DNA from: Phallus indusiatus
Taxonomy: Eukaryota > Basidiomycota > Agaricomycetes > Phallales > Phallaceae
DNA: 64,000 nt
Assembly (NCBI GenBank): GCA_027605045.1
Contig: JAQFWX010000046.1
Location: 124,001-188,000, forward strand
Direction of reading: 5' to 3'
The stretch's first letter is position 1. The number at the start of each line of letters is the position of its first letter. The position numbers and the translations under genes were made by a program. Below, piece by piece: positions 47,247-58,159 of the stretch. The notes below the pieces were generated by a model. The model had not been told where the DNA came from and did not search any database. It saw only the letters and a list, made by a program, of their open reading frames with translations.

Positions 47247-50236
47247 TGTGCAGAAGGTAAGGTTGCAATGAGTAGCGGGAAAGCAGCTGGAAAGGAAGGG
47301 AGATTTAAAGGCGGAAAAGGCCTTAACAAGGCGGGAGAGTCGGTGATTATATTTGAAATGTGGGCTTAACCAGGCTTAACCGATGCCATTGGCTGAGAAG
47401 TGGCTATGAACTCTTTTCCCAGTCATTCAGTTTCGTCATTTCATCAATACCTTCGGAGAATATCACCAGACTTCCAATTGGGTTTGAATTCAACGAAATT
47501 GAATTTGAGACGTTATTTCATTTAGACATAACTGAATCGATTCTAAACCGAGTATATGTTTCAAAAACCACGTTCAAAACACAACTCGGTCTCCCGGTCC
47601 CGCCAATTGTCCTACGCAATGCTTGCAGCGGTGTACACTGGAATGAAAAAAGAGAGCGACGTATACGGCAAAAGGGCTTATCGGCACGATGTTTTTGGCA
47701 AACAGTTTCTCCAATACATTTAATAAAATGTGCGAAAAACAGCGGCTTCGCGAAGGTCGGTAAATTATAGCGCCATTATTGAAATGCCGTGATTCTTGGT
47801 ATGTATGCCAATAGTAATCTATGTTCTTTTCCGGTTTGGGGTCAGAACTCTTTGAGCCGAGCCTATACGGTCTTCCAAACCTAAAAGCTGTCCTTCCCAG
47901 ACCCTTAGTACCACTGAGTTAATTGCGGATTCTGAAACATTCACACGACATGACATGAGAGGACATGGGCGTGCCTAGGCTGTCTATGTCAGATATATTT
48001 CTCATGTGGAGAAAAGACATACATATCTCAGTGCGGCACCTTGATTCCTATTATTGATATGTACATATATCATAAACTGTCGATTCATAAGGTCTCAGCA
48101 TTCATCATTTATTCCGAATTTCGCTATTTCGCTGTCCCACCGTATCGTTTTGTGGCGAGAACGATGGCCTGTTTTGACGTTCTTGATTGGTGGCATCCCT
48201 ATTGATCCGGATCTACAACAACTTGTCGACAAACTAATGATACGCGAACAGTATATGCAATTTATCTGACGGACGGCCTATCGCGTTATGTATGAATATA
48301 TATGCTCATGAACAGAACAGAGTTCACTCGCCGCGACTCAATAAGGTTCTCTTCGAAACTATGGAAAACTAAACTACTAGTGAATCTGGTATTATTATAA
48401 ATAGTGGTGGGTGTTTTTCTGACTGTAACTACAGGCAACAGTGGCTCCGATGTCGGTGACCTAGTAACGTTTAATCACTTACTTTATTCATTCTCAAATT
48501 AGCTTGCATCGAGCAATTGATTCAAATGACCCGACATTTATTTCGAACTTCGTCGAAATGTATTGTCATGCTTGTTTCTTGAATTTTCAAGCATGGTTGA
48601 AATATGAAGATTCTAGGTTCGTGTCATCATATTTGTCGGTTTGATGATCAACTTTAATCTCTCACGCCTGTAAAAATAGGACGGAAATAAACACATGGTA
48701 TTAAAAATAACATTCTACTACGGTACAAACAAGTTCAAGGAAAGTAATGCAAAATAGAGTGAAATTGTTGAAAAAAAGTTACCGACGCTTAGAGCGAAGC
48801 CTAGACACCTATAGCTTATATGATTAGCATACATTGCATGAATATCGAGTCAAGCAACACACCACTAGTATAAGTTTGAGAAGAGGTGGCAATTTCAAGT
48901 TGTCAGAAAAATCTCGGCGCATTGGCGGTTCCAGTGAGGCAGTTCCAGTGATCACTATTATGTACATACCTCTAACAAACTCAATGAATTCAGATCGATT
49001 ATAAGCATATATTGCAATTACAGAGAACGATGCACGAGTCACGACCACATGTTGCCAGTTATCGTCCGACCGTTAAACTCCGATTCCAAGTACTTTGCCA
49101 TCTTGATGCAGCCACGAGATGCCACTGCAGTGACGGTTTCAAAAACCGTTCTCAGTTTCAGTTGAAAAGTCCAAGTCAGTGCGAAATGCGAGTCTTATCA
49201 TGAGTTTTGCGATACTTTTTTTAGCTTTCATCCCGCTTCCGAAACGTTCAATTTGCGACGGATGTTGGCCCATTTAAGTCATCATGATGTTGCTGGTCAT
49301 TGCAAGAATTAGCTAAATGATTTGGAGCTCATACCAGATGCGCCAACGGACCATCAATAGATCATCGATCATCTCTTTGTGCTTCTTAAACCGTTGGTTT
49401 TGCAAGATTTTCTTGAAGGCATTATAAGAAAATAAATCTTTGTTGGAAACGAGTAGAGTCAGCGAACAAGGTCAGGCCAGGGTGGTCGGAATTCGATTTC
49501 TTGGATCTGTTTCAGAACAGCCAAGTACGTTATGATTGATTATGAAAATTTGAAATCAAGGATTAATAAATAAGGTCCGCAAGATTGATTTCTGGATTCG
49601 AAGGTAATACCGTAAGGTTTATGGTTCATATATCGATCGACTCGCTATGTCTCCCAGCGTTACTATCGTGGCCTGTTTAAGTCCGGGTGTACTAGTAGGT
49701 ATTTAAATCCATCATAGGCGGTCACAACCTCTTACTGATTCTCCATTATCCTCCTTTTGACTTTCATGATAGATCATACTAAGCCAATATGAAAAACCTT
49801 CCTTATAATGCATATAACATCTCCAATAACAAGAACAATTAGTGATGCTATCACTCGCTAATACACCGTTTATAGACTTTCACCGATAGCACCCTCAACT
49901 TCAACAAACTACCGCTTGACCAGACGGCTTTCTAAAATTCTCTGTTTGAGTACTTCCATGGTAAAACCATGTTTTTCTATGGAGATCACTCCGGACGGGC
50001 GACATTTTGGATGCAACATAAGGTTCGCAACCGTACTGGTACGTACACGAAGTATGTAAGTCCCTTCTTTCAGCACTGACATTGACATTTACTCCCTATG
50101 GGAAGGTGGCAATACGTCGTGCAAAATGGGTTGTAACGCAGGTACGATCAAACACACACTGCACCCTAATCCTTCATCGATACTTCATCAATATGTTTAT
50201 GCTTATTCCCGCAGATCAAGAAGTTAATCGACATGC
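47247..50236. other. Gene-poor region, 3.0 kb
   Basis: Upstream of the dioxygenase gene. Open frames at 47360-47770 and 48054-48269 (plus) and 48824-49048 (minus) have no recognised domain; the first begins at GTG rather than ATG. Some exon-like pieces occur at 50210-50400 on the plus strand (IKKLIDMLSW then a short stretch), but no full gene could be built. Confidence 0.4.
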
Positions 50237-50668
50237 TTAGCTGGTAAAGTATTTCAATCGGGCGTCGGCATCATGTCCCTTACGTTTTCTGTCATATTTT
50301 ATATATATATTTCTTAGTGGGTACTCTGGTCGTCGCTCATTCCCCCCCACCGCGACAGACCATGTCGTCCAATACGGTGTGTGCATAGTCATGTTCCACA
50401 ATCCTTGCCAATAATTCTTCATCCTGCCGTTTTTTAGACTTTCATGGACAACGCGATAAGTTTCAAACTGCCCACCGCCAACCTCGTCTCGGTCTCCGCC
50501 ACCTGCGTCGTTGCCACCTTTCTCATTTGCATCATACAACAAATACTCGTACCATCTGCAATCAAAAAATTCGGATGGCATCCCGAGCCCCTCAAAATCG
50601 AACTCATCGTAAACGTGAAACTCATCGGACCGATTCCAGAAATCCCACTCCTTGTAAGAAACCAACAT
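50237..50668 (-). CDS. Hypothetical protein, single ORF
   Basis: 143 residues from ATG 50668. It is rich in Trp, Tyr, Phe and acidic residues (KEWDFWNRSDEFHVYDEFDF) with a Gly/Asp-rich middle, and ends KGHDADARLKYFTS. There is no signal peptide or known domain. The opposite strand is also open (50444-50677, hydrophobic), so the coding strand is not certain. It is divergent from family copy 7. Confidence 0.35.
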   Translation of the reverse strand: MLVSYKEWDFWNRSDEFHVYDEFDFEGLGMPSEFFDCRWYEYLLYDANEKGGNDAGGGDRDEVGGGQFETYRVVHESLKNGRMKNYWQGLWNMTMHTPYWTTWSVAVGGNERRPEYPLRNIYIKYDRKRKGHDADARLKYFTS

Positions 50669-50870
50669 GAAAACTGAATCGTATACTGTTACTTCGCCCT
50701 GTGCTCAACTAATTGTATGGTACTTGTTAGGCGGACCCAGCTCCGTCCCCCCAATCTTTGTTGTCCAATTGCCGGTTAAAAATGCTACTATGAAGTTCGT
50801 CCATTGACTGATCCTGGATTATGGCTGTCAAGCTTCAAGTCCAAGCACAGCCTGAATTATAGACTGACTT

Positions 50871-50880
50871 TATATATAAA
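50871..50880 (+). promoter_or_regulatory. TATA box of family copy 7
   Basis: TATATATAAA lies about 120 bp upstream of the ATG of the copy 7 gene. Confidence 0.5.
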
Positions 50881-50991
50881 CAGGCTTTTTTTTTGAACTT
50901 CAACCACTCCAATTCCTTGTCTGTGTTCGCCGCCAACCCAAAAAACAAACATCAGTAAAATCGTTTTATCTTACACCAAACATCCAAACCA

Positions 50992-51400
50992 ATGCGTTTT
51001 CCGCGATACCATCGCCTGGGTGGATACACCATCAGCGTAGAGACCGCAGCTGAATGGGCGTATCGCGTAGAAGGAGGCTTGATACTGCATCCAATCATGG
51101 GGGCCCCTACCACTTATATGATTCTTCAACCTATTATGAAGCATCACGGCATCGACCTCAAGAAGGTTGCTGAGGGGGAGACCTTGAAATTCGTATTTGT
51201 CACTCAAAGTGGACCGTTTAACGGATATGTCGGAATGCCTGCCTCTGAAATAAAGCAATTCGACAAGTGCGAGGAGGATGAAAGAGTGAGACTGCTCCTC
51301 GAAAGCGAAGGTATGCTGCGGTCATTGATATTTGACTCCAATTAGTAAAATGAACTTTTTAGGTGTCACGAACTACAAGTTCGAAACAGTCCTTATTTAA
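50992..51400 (+). CDS. Small two-exon family protein, copy 7 (diverged)
   Basis: A 118-residue protein from exons 50992-51310 and 51363-51400, with a 52-nt intron. The second exon is again exactly 38 nt. Landmarks: FPRYHRLGGYTISVETAAEW, HHGIDLKKVAEGETLKFVFV, TQSGPFNGYVGMPASEIKQF, and the tail GVTNYKFETVLI. The lead before the conserved RxHRLGGY is only about six residues. It lies 31 kb from the main array and on the other strand, so it is an older dispersed member. A TATA box is present upstream. Confidence 0.75.
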
Positions 51401-52112
51401 TCGGTTACAGTCTATGGGTTGTAAACAATATCTAATTGCTGTTATGTATTAAATCCTATTAAATCCCTGTGTGTTGTACACCATTACCGAACTACCAATT
51501 GGACTTCAATCGGTCAACTAAATTTCTTACATGTTGTAATCAATTGCCCAGTTGATTGATGTTATAAGTTCACCATACCGTCCGAGTTTTCGCAAGTACA
51601 ATCGTAATGACGATTTCTACCATTAAGGATACTACTGGGGATGTTGAACGTTAAATCGTGATGTCTTATGGTATGAGACTGGATTGGCTTCGAGTTTAGG
51701 TCATTGGATAGTAGCGACATGTTGACAGTGTTCAACGACTCAGTCGACTTTCGTTCCTGCCATTCTTGTTGACAGCATTGAACTTTAAGCTTGAAGTGTG
51801 ATGGAGTATCCCAGGAATCAATATCATATAGCACTGAAATTCTTTCATTTCTTGATATCTTCGGTATATGACTCGTATTGTAGCAGCCTGCTGTGGAATG
51901 ATCCGATTGGTTGCGGAAATCCTTTGCTTCCGGTTTGCCGGCCGAACGCTGCGGCAGGTGACGCGGTCTTTGTGCAGCTGCGCCATGTCGGCTCCACCGA
52001 CGTCGAAAACTTTCACATGAAATCTTACTCACCATTATCTCTTTTCCGCTCTACACTATTCTGTCTTCGTTTCATTTTTTTTTCCTTTAGTGTTTACTTT
52101 CTTTGGGATAGG
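51401..52112. other. Intergenic, nothing recognised
   Basis: Downstream of family copy 7 and upstream of the lipase. Long open frames at 51562-52035 (minus) and 51798-52400 (plus) overlap each other and have no domain; the plus one runs into the lipase first exon in another frame. Confidence 0.4.
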
Positions 52113-53826
52113 ATGTCGTTGTCTCACGAAGTCCATCTTCTAGTCCTCGTACATGGCATGTGGGGCAGCCCTGCAAATCTCGCCGAAATGCTTCGTATAA
52201 TCAGAGAAAAATACGCGCAGGGCAAGGCTCATGATGGCATTTCCCTTGAGATATTGGTGGCCCAGACTAATCGGGAGAAATCTACCTATGATGGTGTGGA
52301 TTGGGGAGGTGAGCGGATTGCCCAAGAGGTGAGTCAGTGTAATAGTTTGAAGAGGGCGCTTGCCTCTCTATCCATCCCGGAACATGTTCGACATGATTGA
52401 TCTTATGACTTAGGTGCGAGCTATGGTTGAACAAATTGAAGAGGGTGGGCTTAGACAAGTCGTGCGGTTTTCTGTCGTGGGGTACAGCCTCGGCGGGTTG
52501 CTGGCCCGTTACTTGATAGGGTTTGTCGTTTAAATTTCAAAAGGGATTAGCCGACAACACGCCTTTACAATGCCCTCCTTTTTAGTGTTCTGCATTCCCA
52601 AAAGTTCTTTAAAAAAGTTGAACCTGTCAACTTCGCCACGTTTGCTACGCCCCATTTCGGTTTGCCGGCAGGAGCAGTGAGCGTGCGCGAGAAGCTGTTC
52701 GCCTGGTTCGGGCCAAAGCTTTTATCAAGGACAGGAGAGCATTTTTATGGGCAAGATACTTGGCTTAATACAGGAAGACCATTATTAGATGTCATGGTCG
52801 ACAAAAGTGCGTCAAGGTTTCTAGAGATACGTGCCCAGCTAATCAGGTTAATAGATCATATTTTCTACCAAGCTTTATTATTGTTTCCTCATGTTCATTT
52901 CTACGCCAACGCTGTACTGGATCGCACTGTGCCATTCCTCACAGCCGCTTTGGAAACCTCGGATCCATTCATGTTTCATGAGACGAATGGAATTCAACTG
53001 TGAGAGCCTTGTGTATCACTGCAGAAGTTCCGCGTCTAACCAAGTTAATGCAACAGCGAATTTGATGGGAAATATAAACCTATTGTGAAATCATTTCACC
53101 TCCCATCCACGGTTCCAAAGAAAGCAGCTATACCATTTGGCTCAAAAGAATACATGGTTAATCTCGGCAAAAAGCTTACACCTAAGATACCTCTTCCTCC
53201 GGCTCTGCAATTTCGTTTCCCGGGAAACATAGTGCGTTTAATCCTTCCCTCTGAATCTCTTTTTTTTTCCTGATCATTATCAGATCGTAACGTTATTAAT
53301 ACCTATTTTGATACCCTTATTTATCTCTCTCGCTATATTCCGACTATCAGTGGATATGAAAGCTTCGAGAGCTCGTATTCGACAATTAGAAAAAGGTGAC
53401 GCTGGAGAAGCTGGTGCATTTGTTAGAGCACTTCGGTCAATCGAAGAAGAGTTGGACGATGTTGTCGCCGATATCATCGATGACCCTGGTTCTCCTGCAT
53501 CTCCCTCGGAATGGACCGAGTCCGACCCGGCTTCTCGTTTAAGCCCTTCTCGTACCGATCCTATATCCACTCCTTCTTTATCAACGAGCTACCCTTCTCT
53601 CCAATCCATCCCGTCCGAATTACTTTACCAACCTAAACTAACACCTCTACAACACAAGATCATAGACTCATTAAATCAGTTACCTCAACTTCAGAAGCAT
53701 TATGCATTTATCGACAAATTAGCAAATTCGCATGCCACAATAATATCGAGGGATATCAAACGATTCGATTTTCATGTGCGCGGAGAGGGGGTGTTGAGGC
53801 ATTGGGCAGATGGATTTCATATTTGA
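52113..53826 (+). CDS. DUF676 serine lipase (Lpl1/Rog1-like)
   Basis: An alpha/beta-hydrolase of the DUF676 family, probably a phospholipase or acylglycerol lipase on lipid droplets or ER membranes. Exons start 52113, 52414 and 52586, then 53063 and 53282 (approximate). Motifs: VHLLVLVHGMWGSPANLAEM with the oxyanion region, TYDGVDWGGERIAQE, nucleophile elbow VVGYSLGGLLARYLIG, FATPHFGLP, and YANAVLDRTVPFLTAALE with the expected acid. After LPPALQFRFPGN comes a membrane segment VTLLIPILIPLFISLAIF, then an acidic Ser/Pro-rich linker and a C-terminal helix. An intron may or may not occur around 52807-52870: both readings stay in frame. The catalytic His region (HALIINR-like) is diverged: RDIKRFDFHVRGEGVLRHW near the end. 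Confidence 0.85.
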
Positions 53827-53984
53827 TTTATTCTTTGGCTAAGGGCTGGCTGTCTAATTTATACTTTGTATCATCCTCGATGCGAATAATATTGGAATAA
53901 TTGGATTGGGGAGGGATTTTTTACATGCGTTTTGAACTTATTAAGTATAGTGTAGAATACCGATTAATACCAATTAATTATGCA

Positions 53985-55552
53985 TTACAACAAGAATGGA
54001 TTCATTGGCTTGGTCTGACAATGCATGAGAGAAACAAGAGCACTTTGTGGTAGAAATTCCCAAATGTCCTCAGATTGTTCCAGTTTGATTTGATCGATAT
54101 TCCTGACAACATGATACAATACGGGCGGGTCAGCTAGATGATAATATTTATACACATAATCGAGCCGCGGGAGGCGGTTGATAAGACGCCTCCAGAGTCG
54201 AATTTCCTCCTCCTCTGGTCCGAGTATCGCCAGTAATCCCAGGTGTGTAAGATTACGCAATTCCGTTATTCGATATAGGTTGTATTTGAAGATGCACCTA
54301 CATTCATACCGACAACTTTCAGACCAACATGTAGAGAGACATACACAGAGACGTTCGAGTTGAGGGATAGCTTCGATGATCTCGTCGATTATAGTCCACT
54401 CAACCCCACCGACGTCGATAACACAGCTACGCAAAGATCGAGCCAGCAAAAAGGTATCAGACGGGTATATTTGCAAATTGGATATATGTTGAGAGCGAGT
54501 AAAAATATCAGGATGAAGAGGGAAAGATGAGTCCAGCGCTCGTAGGTGAGGTAACATATGAGGTGGAATACGAGTTTGTAGAGTCTTCACTTCGTTATCC
54601 CCAAGGTCATCGAAGCTAAGATAACCTATTCGTGTATGTCTATCCAGAAAGTTAATATAGGTGTCGACGTTCCTTTCTTCTGTAGTAAAGAGTTGCACAG
54701 AAGCTCCTCCTAATTCGAGTGACTCTAGTGATGGCCAATAAGCATGCTCCATCAAAGGAAAATAGGTAAAATGAACGTTCTTTCGCCTGTGATATAAAGT
54801 AAAAGAGAACTCGACGATGGTGGAGCAATCGAAGACTACCGAATCCAACATTTGTTTGATTGGCCCATGCAGATAATGACCGATCAACTCGAGCTTGACA
54901 TTGAACGTTGTTAAACCGCTGAAGGGGAAACTCTACCCAGCTTGTAAGCATAATTTGAGATACTAGTACAACGACATACCGATAAAGTAAAACATGGTAC
55001 ATAGTCCACCACAGAAAGGCGGGAAGGACAGACATATTTAAGGACAAGGGTTTGAAGATTGGCCGAGCGATTAGCTGAAATGGAAGAGAGAAGATCGCTG
55101 TATTCTTGTTCCAGATGCGGACCCCCTCTCAGGACAATGGAGTGGCATCTATCGAAATTTGCCAGACATTGGATAAATGCCCGGAATATGCATTCTGGTA
55201 GTGGGTATGGATTGACTAGCCAGCTCGGCCTTATGCTCGCCCATCTTGTGACAAATTCTTCATCAATTATAAACCCTAGCGATGGCGTACTTCGAGGAAA
55301 AAAATCGCCAAAAGTTTCCACCTGTCGAACCATCGAACATAGACGGGTGGAAGTAGACAATTTTTCCCAAAACTTTGGTGGAGTCTCCCGTAGACTACAG
55401 CTGATGTTGGCAAAGTGAAGATGGTAGGTTAAAATGATCATCCCATAGAAACGTTTGCACGACAGAGCGACATGTAACAAGTCTCGCGAAGCTTGAAGAA
55501 ACAGAAAGACATGTTCTAATGTCTCCACAGGTAAATCTAAGAGGGAGGGCAT
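53985..55552 (-). CDS. F-box protein
   Basis: 506 residues from exons 55552-54980 and 54932-53985, frame closed across a 47-nt intron. The F-box is at the N-terminus: LLDLPVETLEHVFLFLQASR, then DLLHVALSCKRFYGMI. This part should bind Skp1 in an SCF ubiquitin ligase. The remainder has leucine-rich, irregular repeats typical of basidiomycete F-box proteins (SLESLELGG, LPHLRALDSSFPL, IPQLERLCVCLS, LRNLTHLGLLAILG) and presumably binds the substrate. No membrane segment. The 3' end is convergent with the lipase gene about 160 bp away. Confidence 0.85.
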
Positions 55553-56203
55553 GTGGAAAACGGTCAGCTGGAAAATTTTGTAAACTCCGATAACACGTCC
55601 TCCGGGGTGTGCCGAGCGAATGTCACACCGTCACACTCTTTTGGTCTGGACATTAAACTCGAGTACCGAACCAGCCAGGTTGTGCTGCATCGAATCGGAT
55701 AACACCAAAAAAAAATACCTAGTGAGTCGACCAAAACTACTCAAGGAACTTCGCAGATGTAAAAAAGTTTGTGTTGCGAATACCAGTGTGCCCTATTCAT
55801 TCGAGAAACTCGTTATTTAAGAGACAACACGTAGCCTAATGCGGTGTCATTCGGCTCATAAAATAAAAACCAAACTGCAAAGTCAGCCTTTCTTCCATTA
55901 CCATGACTATGAATCCAAATTGCAGAGTCTGGATAACGTCAGAACAAAGACACAGGTCCAAACCTTGTCCTACCTATCCTTTCGGAAACACCTCCGTTCT
56001 TTTGAATATAAATAAAGTCCGTGTTATAAACGCCCGCATTAACTATCGCATATTTTTGGCCGCAACTTTTACCTGGATTCAACATGCACGAGTACGCCCT
56101 TCGTGATATGACCAACACCTTTTATGACGAGCAGGACTAGGAGAACATTGGCTACATTGGCTACGATTATAGAGCCTGAGTGGCATTTGATCCAACGTGG
56201 ATC
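55553..56203. other. Intergenic, nothing recognised
   Basis: F-box gene promoter side. A short plus ORF (55620-55820) has no features. Confidence 0.45.
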
Positions 56204-56664
56204 ATGTCCGCAGTAGAAGTCATCCAAGTCAATAATATATCCGTTCCAGCCACGATCACTTCTAATAATTTGCTCACAGCGAATACTAGCGTTATCCATA
56301 GTCGAGACACCAGCTCGGATCTCTCAATCACGAATCCCGATGCCAACCACCACAGATCAACGTCTCCGGAATCGCTCACAGCAGTCAATACCGACCCTTC
56401 TTCTGAATTGTCAAACAACCCACCGGACTCGGACATGGTCAGTTGTACCGGATTCTCATTTCATTCCGTCTCACGTTCAACCCTCACCCCATTTGTGGTT
56501 GCATTGATCTGTTTCAATTTCTTGTTTGGTTCTATAAATATAGACTAAATATCACTTTTAGGCCCGGCATTTTGAGTCATATAGCAGAACGCGATTAAAA
56601 AGTGAATACAGATGCGAAGACACGTCCGAATCGTGATAATAACGCACCCAATGCGAGAAGGCTG
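56204..56664 (+). CDS. Hypothetical Ser/Thr-rich ORF (uncertain)
   Basis: From ATG 56204 an open frame rich in Ser, Thr, Asn and Asp runs to DSDM at about 56437. There it either continues to a hydrophobic tail and TAG/TAA at 56548 (LTPFVVALICFNFLFG), or is spliced (GTCAGT...TTTTAG) to an exon starting ARHFESYSRTRL and ending CEDTSES. The opposite strand is also open. There is no signal peptide and no known domain. It could be chance. Confidence 0.25.
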
Positions 56665-57159
56665 GAAAGGCCGGATAACGTTACCCAGATTACTGATGAA
56701 AGACCTAGAATCCGTCCCGAAGTTTTACCTTCAAGTCTAAGTGGCAGAAGAATAGCGCAAGCGCGTGATCGGAGCCGAAACAGGCGTTCGCCACGATGCT
56801 ATCGCAGGAGAAGGTTTCCCAAAATCTCGCATCGCGGTGCAGGCACGGGAATATGAATAAGTTCATCACATTGAATTCGTCAAGATCAGGATTCAGGCGT
56901 TGTATTGCACAGCATATGGGGTAAAAATACGGCTGACAGGTGATCACAATTTAGAGTATGAGAGATTTTATATGTAATAACAACGCTAGCGTTCATGTTC
57001 GCTGAGTTGCTCTGAAAAAAAGTTTAACGGTCATAGCTTCAATTCAATTCGACTGATGTCAACGGGCTTAATTAAACTTGTTGAGGCAGGTTTTATTATT
57101 GTAACTATATAAGTGCTTCATTGGAATATAGACTTGATAACATGGCAAAACTAATAGCG
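56665..57159. other. Intergenic, nothing recognised
   Basis: An Arg-rich open frame (to 56856) is unsupported. It contains AT-rich sequence before family copy 8. Confidence 0.4.
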
Positions 57160-57619
57160 TCAATCACGCTGCATGAGGCCACGCATGAGGACTGTTTCGA
57201 ACTTATAGTCTGTAATACCTAAAGCACAATGAATAAATACGTTAAAGTAATTAACCGTAACACAGTATACCTTGTGTATCCAAAATGTGTTTGACAAGTG
57301 TGTCTTTCCAGCATGGCGGGAATTGCGGTACAGTCGAATAATAATATTCCATGTACGGCCCATATTGCGTGACAAACATGATTCTGGATTTCTCGCCCTC
57401 GCCAACCGTCTTCATTTCGATGCCAGTAGATCTAAACACGGTGCCCGGGTCGAGGTATTTCTCCGATAGGTAGACATGCGGACGCAGTCTTAGGTCAGTT
57501 CTGATTTCTTCTAAGCGATCCGCAAATTCGTCTGCAGCGCGCATGCTAATAGTGTACCCAGTCATATACCGGCATCGTGTACTAGTAGAACTGGGTTGAG
57601 CCTGATTGGTGAAAGGCAT
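57160..57619 (-). CDS. Small two-exon family protein, copy 8 (diverged)
   Basis: 135 residues from exons 57619-57271 and 57218-57160. Exon 1 is 349 nt, exactly the length in copies 1, 4 and 6. Landmarks: RCRYMTGYTISMRAADEFAD, RSTGIEMKTVGEGEKSRIMF, VTQYGPYMEYYYSTVPQF, then the spliced ITDYKFETVLM followed by an extra tail RGLMQRD. So the last exon is longer (59 nt) because the usual stop after VL-x is read through. The ITDYKFETVL tail is closest to copy 7. A TATATAAA box lies about 130 bp upstream (57749-57756). Confidence 0.75.
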
Positions 57620-58159
57620 GCTAATAGAAATCTAGCAGGAGGTCAGAAAATTGTTGCAAATGAGTGTCAGGAGATACACTGACGTTTTTATTCGACATGA
57701 GGGAATTAGAGTTGCTGGCAATGAAAACAAAGAGTGGGGAGTGGGGGGTTTATATATTGTTGCATTATGTGAATTTATGGACTTGTCAAATGTCCAATTC
57801 TCCTTAGTTGGTCCGGAGTGACGTCCATTTCGTTGGATGACCTCGCCAAACCAAAATGCATTGAGACACGGTTTGGACAATAATCGAGAGAGGAGTCACT
57901 TTGTTTAGTGAATGATCATGACGTATTGTCCTTTTTCAGTCAGACAGACTTTTACTCGATTCCGGAACAGTCTGGACTAGAATGCACTGTAAAAGTAAGT
58001 GAAGATGTAATCAGGACTTTATCTCCTTGAACGTTATTGATAGACTGACATGCATTGTGATTGTAATTATCAGTGACGTGCTCAAGGTATCACAGCTGAA
58101 ACATTATACAAACTCAAAAAAATAATGCTTGCGTCTCGGAGCATCCTTCGTCTCGTCGC
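57620..58159. other. Intergenic, nothing recognised
   Basis: Promoter of family copy 8 on the left (a TATA box at 57749-57756). No coding series further right. Confidence 0.4.

Noticed and set aside
47360..47770. 136-residue plus-strand ORF upstream of the dioxygenase
   Set aside because: Begins at GTG, shows no domain or splice partner; treated as chance.
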